Source: a virus
Strand: one strand, 5' to 3'
DNA length: 26,346 nt
IMG/VR virus record: IMGVR_UViG_3300027969_000379
Location: 1-26,346 of that record
The notes beneath the pieces are model-generated. The model did no database searches. It worked only from the letters and a program-made list of their open reading frames with translations, and was not told the DNA's origin. The position numbers and the translations under genes were made by a program. Positions 22,782-26,346 of this stretch are shown here, piece by piece (the first letter of the stretch is position 1; each line of letters opens with the position of its first letter).

Positions 22782-22818
22782 ACATGACCCACATGACCCA
22801 CAAATGTAGAATGTGGCC

Positions 22819-23025
22819 ATGGCCCGACCTTGTAAGCCCGACACGAAAGAACTACGCCGATCGCTGACGACCGCGCAGCGCGCGATCATTCGCGCCGCCG
22901 GTGGTGGTGATCTTTCGCGAGGGTTTAACGAATTGATCGTCATATATCACCACCTGCACACAATGGGCTATCGGCCAGGCATGCGGCCCGAAAATATCAA
23001 GATAGTGCAAAATTATGAGCTTTAA
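22819..23025 (+). CDS. Small basic putative regulator, 68 residues
   Basis: MARPCKPDTKELRRSLTTAQ, then RAIIRAAGGGDLSRGFNELI and a helical end. The basic N-terminus followed by a strand (RRSLT) and two helices with GGGDLSRGFNELI resembles short phage ribbon-helix-helix or similar DNA-binding proteins. ATG chosen; GTG at 22813 in the same frame is possible. No Shine-Dalgarno sequence. The tandem repeats and the dyad lie directly upstream and could be its own operators. Function is inferred. Confidence 0.5.
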   Translation: MARPCKPDTKELRRSLTTAQRAIIRAAGGGDLSRGFNELIVIYHHLHTMGYRPGMRPENIKIVQNYEL

Positions 23026-23176
23026 GGACCCTATAGCTTTTTTCTATCATGCATTTGGCCTCCGGCTGGCCGCTGCCGGCCCGATTGCTGGCCAGTGCAT
23101 GGCGCGGTAGCTGGTAGCTGCCGGCGCCTGCCTGCCGGCCGCCTGGCCGGTTTCCTGCCGGTCCGAATTCGCTGGC

Positions 23177-23201
23177 CACATGGCCCACATGGCCCACATG
23201 G
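23177..23201. repeat. Three tandem 9-base repeats CACATGGCC
   Basis: CACATGGCC at 23177-23185 and 23186-23194, then CACATGG from 23195. One base different from the CACATGACC tandem at 22781-22801 and with the same 9-base period, so the two arrays on either side of the small gene are probably related. Confidence 0.75.
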
Positions 23202-23266
23202 CGCGCCCGGCCGCTGGCCGCCTGCCGCTGGCCGTGCGGCGCCTGGCCGCCTGCCGTGCGGAATAG

Positions 23267-23297
23267 TTGACACGGGGGGAGGGGTATTGGCTATGAT
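23267..23297 (+). promoter_or_regulatory. Possible promoter for terminase genes
   Basis: Perfect TTGACA (23267-23272) and TATGAT (23292-23297) with a 19-base spacer, longer than the optimum and G-rich. About 60 bases before the small terminase ATG. Weak but well placed. Confidence 0.4.
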
Positions 23298-23358
23298 GAA
23301 ACTTTTGCAGGAGCCACCTACCCACATAAAAAAGAAAATGGGGTTATAGTACGCAGCT

Positions 23359-23658
23359 ATGAGTTATAGGCCACCAAAAGTACTGCCAAAGACTGACTAT
23401 CAAAAAGTTAAAGAACTTAAAGAGTTGATGTTGAAGTCTGGCGGCAAGCAGGTAGCGCAAAAAGTCATCGACATTGCGCTAAATGATGAGCATCCCGGAC
23501 AGATGGCAGCGCTAAAGATGTGTATGGACCGGACGCTGCCGATCAGTATGTTTGAGAAAGACAAAGCGCAACGCGGCGCAGTGACGATTAATATCACTGG
23601 AATTGGTGCTACCACCATGGTAGAAGATATAACGGACATCGAACCAAAAGATGAGTGA
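23359..23658 (+). CDS. Terminase small subunit-like protein
   Basis: 99 residues directly before the large terminase, which it overlaps by 8 bases. It opens RPPKVLPKTDYQKVKELKEL, then KVIDIALNDEHPGQMAALKMCMDRTLPISMFEK, a pattern typical of short small-terminase-like proteins in environmental podoviruses, followed by a strand-rich tail (VTINITGIG). Small terminases recognise the phage DNA and feed it to the large subunit. No strong ribosome-binding site. Assignment rests on position and pattern. Confidence 0.7.
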   Translation: MSYRPPKVLPKTDYQKVKELKELMLKSGGKQVAQKVIDIALNDEHPGQMAALKMCMDRTLPISMFEKDKAQRGAVTINITGIGATTMVEDITDIEPKDE

Positions 23659-24910
23659 ACTTAACTTTAGCCTACTGCCCTGGCAGCAAGAGGTGTTCAA
23701 GGACGAGACGCGGTTCAAAGTTATAGCTGCCGGCAGGCGGTGTGGTAAGTCCAGATTGGCGGCAACTACTTTGCTAATAGAGGCGTTGCGTTGTCCGGTT
23801 GGCAGCGCGGTATTGTACGTCGCCCCGACGAATGGCCAGGCGCGGCAGATTATTTGGGACGTCTTGATGGAACTTGGGCGGGAGGTGATCCAGTCCAGTC
23901 ATATTAATAATCAGAACATTATGACGATCAACGGCGCCAGTATTTATGTCAGAGGCGCAGACCGGCCGGACACGTTACGTGGTGTTAGCTTGACCTACGC
24001 CGTACTGGATGAGGTGGCCGACATTAAGCCCGAAGCGTGGGAGCAGGTCATAAGAGCCTCACTTTCTGACAAAAAAGGCAAAGCCATGTTTATTGGTACG
24101 CCGAAAGGGCGAAATTGGTTCTACGACTTGTACAAGCTAGGGCAAGAGGAGTCAGACCAAGATTGGAAGTCTTGGCACTTCACCACTAAAGACAACCCCT
24201 TGATCGACCCGACTGAGATTGAGTCAGCCAAGAAAACCTTGTCTACCTTTGCTTTCAAGCAAGAATACATGGCTAGTTTCACCAATGCTGGTAGCAACGT
24301 GTTCAAGGAAGAATGGATTAAGTACGGGGAAGAACCTCAATATGGCAGTTACTACTTAGCCATTGACTTGGCGGGATTTGAGGAAGTTGCCAAACAAGCG
24401 GCTAATTCCAAGAAGAGGCTAGACCAGACGGCTATTGCTGTGGTGAAAGTTACAGATGATGGCAAATGGTTTGTCAAAGAGATTGTCTATGGGCGTTGGG
24501 ACATCCGTGAGACTGCGGCAACCATCCTAATGAAGATGAGAGATTACCGACCTTTGGCTGTTGGAATTGAGCGAGGTGCGTTAAAAAATGCAGTTTTGCC
24601 TTACCTTTCTGACCTAATGCGTAAAAATAATGTATATTCGCATATAGTTGACTTAACGCATGGCAACAGGAAAAAGGCTGACAGAATTATCTGGAGCCTC
24701 CAAGGTCGATTTGAGCATGGGCGTATTGTGCTGAACTCTGAGGAGGATTGGGATGAATTTAAAGATCAACTTCTTTTATTTCCCGCCATTGGTGTGCATG
24801 ATGACTTGCCAGATGCTTTGTCATATATTGACCAGTTAGCCGTGACTTCTTACTTTGAGGATGTTGAAGAAGATGAGTGGGAGCCAGTTGACATAATTAG
24901 TGGGGTTTAA
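23651..24910 (+). CDS. Terminase large subunit
   Basis: 419 residues. ATPase domain: Walker A AAGRRCGKS (26-34, K33), Walker B AVLDEVAD with D120 and E121, and FIGTPKGRNWFYDLY (147-161). Nuclease domain: YYLAIDLAG with D239, RLDQTAIAVV (D257), GIERGAL (E306) and HDDLPDAL (382-389). The motor packages DNA into the prohead and cuts it at the ends. Complete. Base composition changes within the gene: GGCC and CCGG sites occur up to about 24020 and are nearly absent beyond. Confidence 0.95.
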   Translation: MSELNFSLLPWQQEVFKDETRFKVIAAGRRCGKSRLAATTLLIEALRCPVGSAVLYVAPTNGQARQIIWDVLMELGREVIQSSHINNQNIMTINGASIYVRGADRPDTLRGVSLTYAVLDEVADIKPEAWEQVIRASLSDKKGKAMFIGTPKGRNWFYDLYKLGQEESDQDWKSWHFTTKDNPLIDPTEIESAKKTLSTFAFKQEYMASFTNAGSNVFKEEWIKYGEEPQYGSYYLAIDLAGFEEVAKQAANSKKRLDQTAIAVVKVTDDGKWFVKEIVYGRWDIRETAATILMKMRDYRPLAVGIERGALKNAVLPYLSDLMRKNNVYSHIVDLTHGNRKKADRIIWSLQGRFEHGRIVLNSEEDWDEFKDQLLLFPAIGVHDDLPDALSYIDQLAVTSYFEDVEEDEWEPVDIISGV

Positions 24911-26346
24911 ATGGCAACAGACAAAGAAGTGAAGATTGAAAACGAAGGTGGTTACGATGAGCCTACACAGGCTGACAAAGACTTAACTGCCTTTGTTGTT
25001 GACCATTGTGATCGTTGGCGTGACTATCGAGATACCAACTTCCTTCCCTATTGGCTAGAGTACGAGCGTATCTTCCGTGGCGAATGGGCAGTAGAAGACA
25101 AAACCCGTGAATCTGAGCGTAGCCGTATTGTTACCCCCGCCACCCAACAAGCAGTAGAGACTCGCCATGCTGAGATCATGGAAGCAATCTTTGGTCAGGG
25201 CGACTTCTTTGACATTGAAGACAATATTCAAGATGTCAATGGCAACCCCATAGATGTGGAGATGATTAAGCGTCAACTCACAGAAGACTTCAAGAAAGAC
25301 AAAATCCGCAAAGCCATTGACCAGATTGAATTGATGGCTGAAATCTACGGCACAGGCATAGGCGAAGTTGTCGTAATGACTGAGACAGAGTATGTTCCTT
25401 CCACTCAGCCAATCCCTAATCAGATGGGGCAAGCGGCTATTGGAGTGTTGGAGAGAGAAAGAATTTCTGTCAAGATTTCTCCTGTAAACCCAAAGAACTT
25501 CTTGTTCGATCCCAATGGTGTTTCTGTTAGCGACTGTATGGGTGTGGCGATTGAGAAATATGTCTCTATCCACAAGGTTGTTCAAGGCATTGAGGCTGGT
25601 ATCTACCGCAAGGTAAACATTACCACTACTGGTGACGATTCTGACCTAGAACCTACCCAAGAGGTAAGCCAGTATCAGGACGAGAAGGTTCTACTCCTGA
25701 CCTACTACGGCTTAGTTCCACGGGAATACCTAGAAAATCTTGAGGAAAACAAGGAGATTGTTGACCTTTTCCCAGATAACTCTGAGGCAGATGAGTATTC
25801 TGACTTGGTAGAAGCCATTGTGGTGATAGCGAACGATGGGCAACTGCTAAAGGCTGAAGCGAATCCTTATATGATGAAGGACAGGCCCGTCTTGACCTAT
25901 CAGGATGACACAGTACCAAACAGATTGCTAGGCAGAGGCACAGTAGAAAAAGCGTTCAATATGCAAAAGGCTATTGACGCACAGACTCGTAGCCACCTTG
26001 ATTCCTTGGCACTTACCACTAGCCCCATGATTGCAATGGACGCTACTCGTTTGCCAAGAGGAATGAAGTTTGAGGTAAAGCCTGGCAAGGCAATCCTTAC
26101 CAATGGCGCACCTTCAGAGATTCTCTATCCCTTCAAGTTTGGTCAAACTGACCCCAACAACTTGGCTACGGCTAAAGACTTTGAGCGTATGTTGTTACAA
26201 GCAACGGGAACATTGGATTCTCAGGGCATGATTAGCAATGTGGCTAGAGATGGTGGTCAAGGCGGTATGTCTATGGCTGTCGCTTCTATCATCAAGAAAT
26301 ACAAACGCACTTTGGTGAACTTCCAAGAAGATTTCTTGATCCCGTT
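24911..26346 (+). CDS. Portal protein (3' partial)
   Basis: ATG at the base after the terminase stop (TAAATG); the frame stays open to the window end, giving 478 codons. It contains CDRWRDYRDTNFLPYWLEYE, SRIVTPATQQAVETRHAEIM and EAIFGQGDFFD near the start, then FNMQKAIDAQTRSHLDSLAL about residue 350. This fits the portal (head-to-tail connector) of P22-like podoviruses, and the position after terminase supports it. The portal ring is the DNA entry and exit channel and the docking site for the terminase and tail. Confidence 0.85.
   Translation, partial: MATDKEVKIENEGGYDEPTQADKDLTAFVVDHCDRWRDYRDTNFLPYWLEYERIFRGEWAVEDKTRESERSRIVTPATQQAVETRHAEIMEAIFGQGDFFDIEDNIQDVNGNPIDVEMIKRQLTEDFKKDKIRKAIDQIELMAEIYGTGIGEVVVMTETEYVPSTQPIPNQMGQAAIGVLERERISVKISPVNPKNFLFDPNGVSVSDCMGVAIEKYVSIHKVVQGIEAGIYRKVNITTTGDDSDLEPTQEVSQYQDEKVLLLTYYGLVPREYLENLEENKEIVDLFPDNSEADEYSDLVEAIVVIANDGQLLKAEANPYMMKDRPVLTYQDDTVPNRLLGRGTVEKAFNMQKAIDAQTRSHLDSLALTTSPMIAMDATRLPRGMKFEVKPGKAILTNGAPSEILYPFKFGQTDPNNLATAKDFERMLLQATGTLDSQGMISNVARDGGQGGMSMAVASIIKKYKRTLVNFQEDFLIP

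Larger units (their letters stand above)
22567..22804. repeat. Six-copy GTGGGTCA repeat in both orientations
   Basis: Copies of GTGGGTCA(C/T): direct at 22570, 22591 and 22658; inverted at 22614-22622, 22781-22792 and 22790-22801. TTTGTGGGTCATGTGG at 22655-22670 recurs exactly as its reverse complement at 22789-22804. The last two inverted copies are in tandem with a 9-base period. The layout suggests a protein-binding array such as origin iterons or operators. Confidence 0.75.
22453..22818. promoter_or_regulatory. Divergent control region, possible replication origin
   Basis: A 366-base stretch with no credible gene, between the leftward operon (ends 22452) and the rightward small gene (starts 22819). 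From left to right it holds leader copy 1, a leftward promoter with an operator-like inverted repeat, four GTGGGTCA motifs, a 21-base AT tract, the perfect palindrome ACGTCGACGT (22732-22741), a larger dyad (22757-22781) and two tandem inverted GTGGGTCA motifs. Repeats in both orientations around an AT-rich core are what phage origins and complex operators share. Which one it is cannot be told from sequence. Confidence 0.6.
23026..23358. other. Non-coding, GGCC-dense region upstream of the terminase genes
   Basis: No credible gene. Between 23041 and 23271 I count 13 GGCC sites, seven of them in CTGGCC, plus four CTGCCGG, giving a strongly GC-rich stretch. It also holds a three-copy 9-base repeat (23177-23201) and ends in a possible promoter. 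Frames crossing it translate to low-complexity Gly/Pro/Ala/Trp/His strings. Its position just before the terminase genes would suit a packaging start site, or it may be a structured or regulatory element. Confidence 0.55.

Noticed and set aside
22567-22804. CRISPR-like repeat array
   Set aside because: The repeats are short, in both orientations and irregularly spaced, with no spacers of constant length.
23031-23349. Open frames on both strands through the GGCC-dense region, with repeated Pro-His-Gly, Met-Trp-Ala or Cys-Gly-Pro units
   Set aside because: They follow from the 9-base repeat and the GC-rich sequence; overlapping frames on both strands are equally long, and none has a clear ribosome-binding site.

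Overview
The window is part of a tailed double-stranded DNA phage genome, most likely an environmental podovirus infecting an unidentified, probably Gram-negative, bacterium. It carries a P22-like set of virion genes: a beta-propeller tail hub, a portal beginning just after the large terminase, and three long Ala/Gly/Gln-rich ejection-type proteins. It also has a complete replication module built on a family A DNA polymerase. I see no integrase, RNA polymerase, tRNA, CRISPR array or insertion sequence. Both edges cut a gene: the tail hub on the left and the portal on the right. Missing capsid genes would fit in between if the genome is circular or circularly permuted (inference).

There are five transcription blocks. 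(1) 1-11050, rightward: tail hub, tail fibre, small tail-associated proteins, ejection proteins, then a lysis cassette (coiled-coil membrane protein with a probable ATT start, a 58-residue nested membrane protein, a 3TM holin, a second membrane protein and an M15 peptidase endolysin). (2) 13787-11047, leftward: VRR-NUC nuclease, Snf2-like helicase, small unknowns, a zinc-ribbon protein and two very short membrane peptides, all overlapping. (3) 13857-19870, rightward from a sigma70-like promoter: RecB/Cas4-like nuclease (DUF2800-like), a protein in the slot usually held by a ssDNA-binding protein, family A DNA polymerase, a hairpin terminator, and an AEP primase fused to a helicase. (4) 22452-19894, leftward from a strong sigma70-like promoter with an inverted repeat in its spacer: a Cys-rich DUF7227-like protein and many tiny coupled genes, ending at a hairpin terminator. 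(5) 22819 to the right edge: a small basic protein, then small terminase, large terminase and portal.

The most unusual part is 22453-23358. Its first half is a divergent control region with six copies of a GTGGGTCA motif in both orientations, a 21-base AT tract, a 14-base perfect palindrome and a promoter/operator. Its second half is a non-coding stretch packed with GGCC sites. Either could be a replication origin, packaging region or regulatory hub, but the sequence alone cannot decide. Base composition changes sharply near 5120 and again inside the large terminase gene near 24020-24300, so the central block appears to have a different recent history from the virion genes flanking it.
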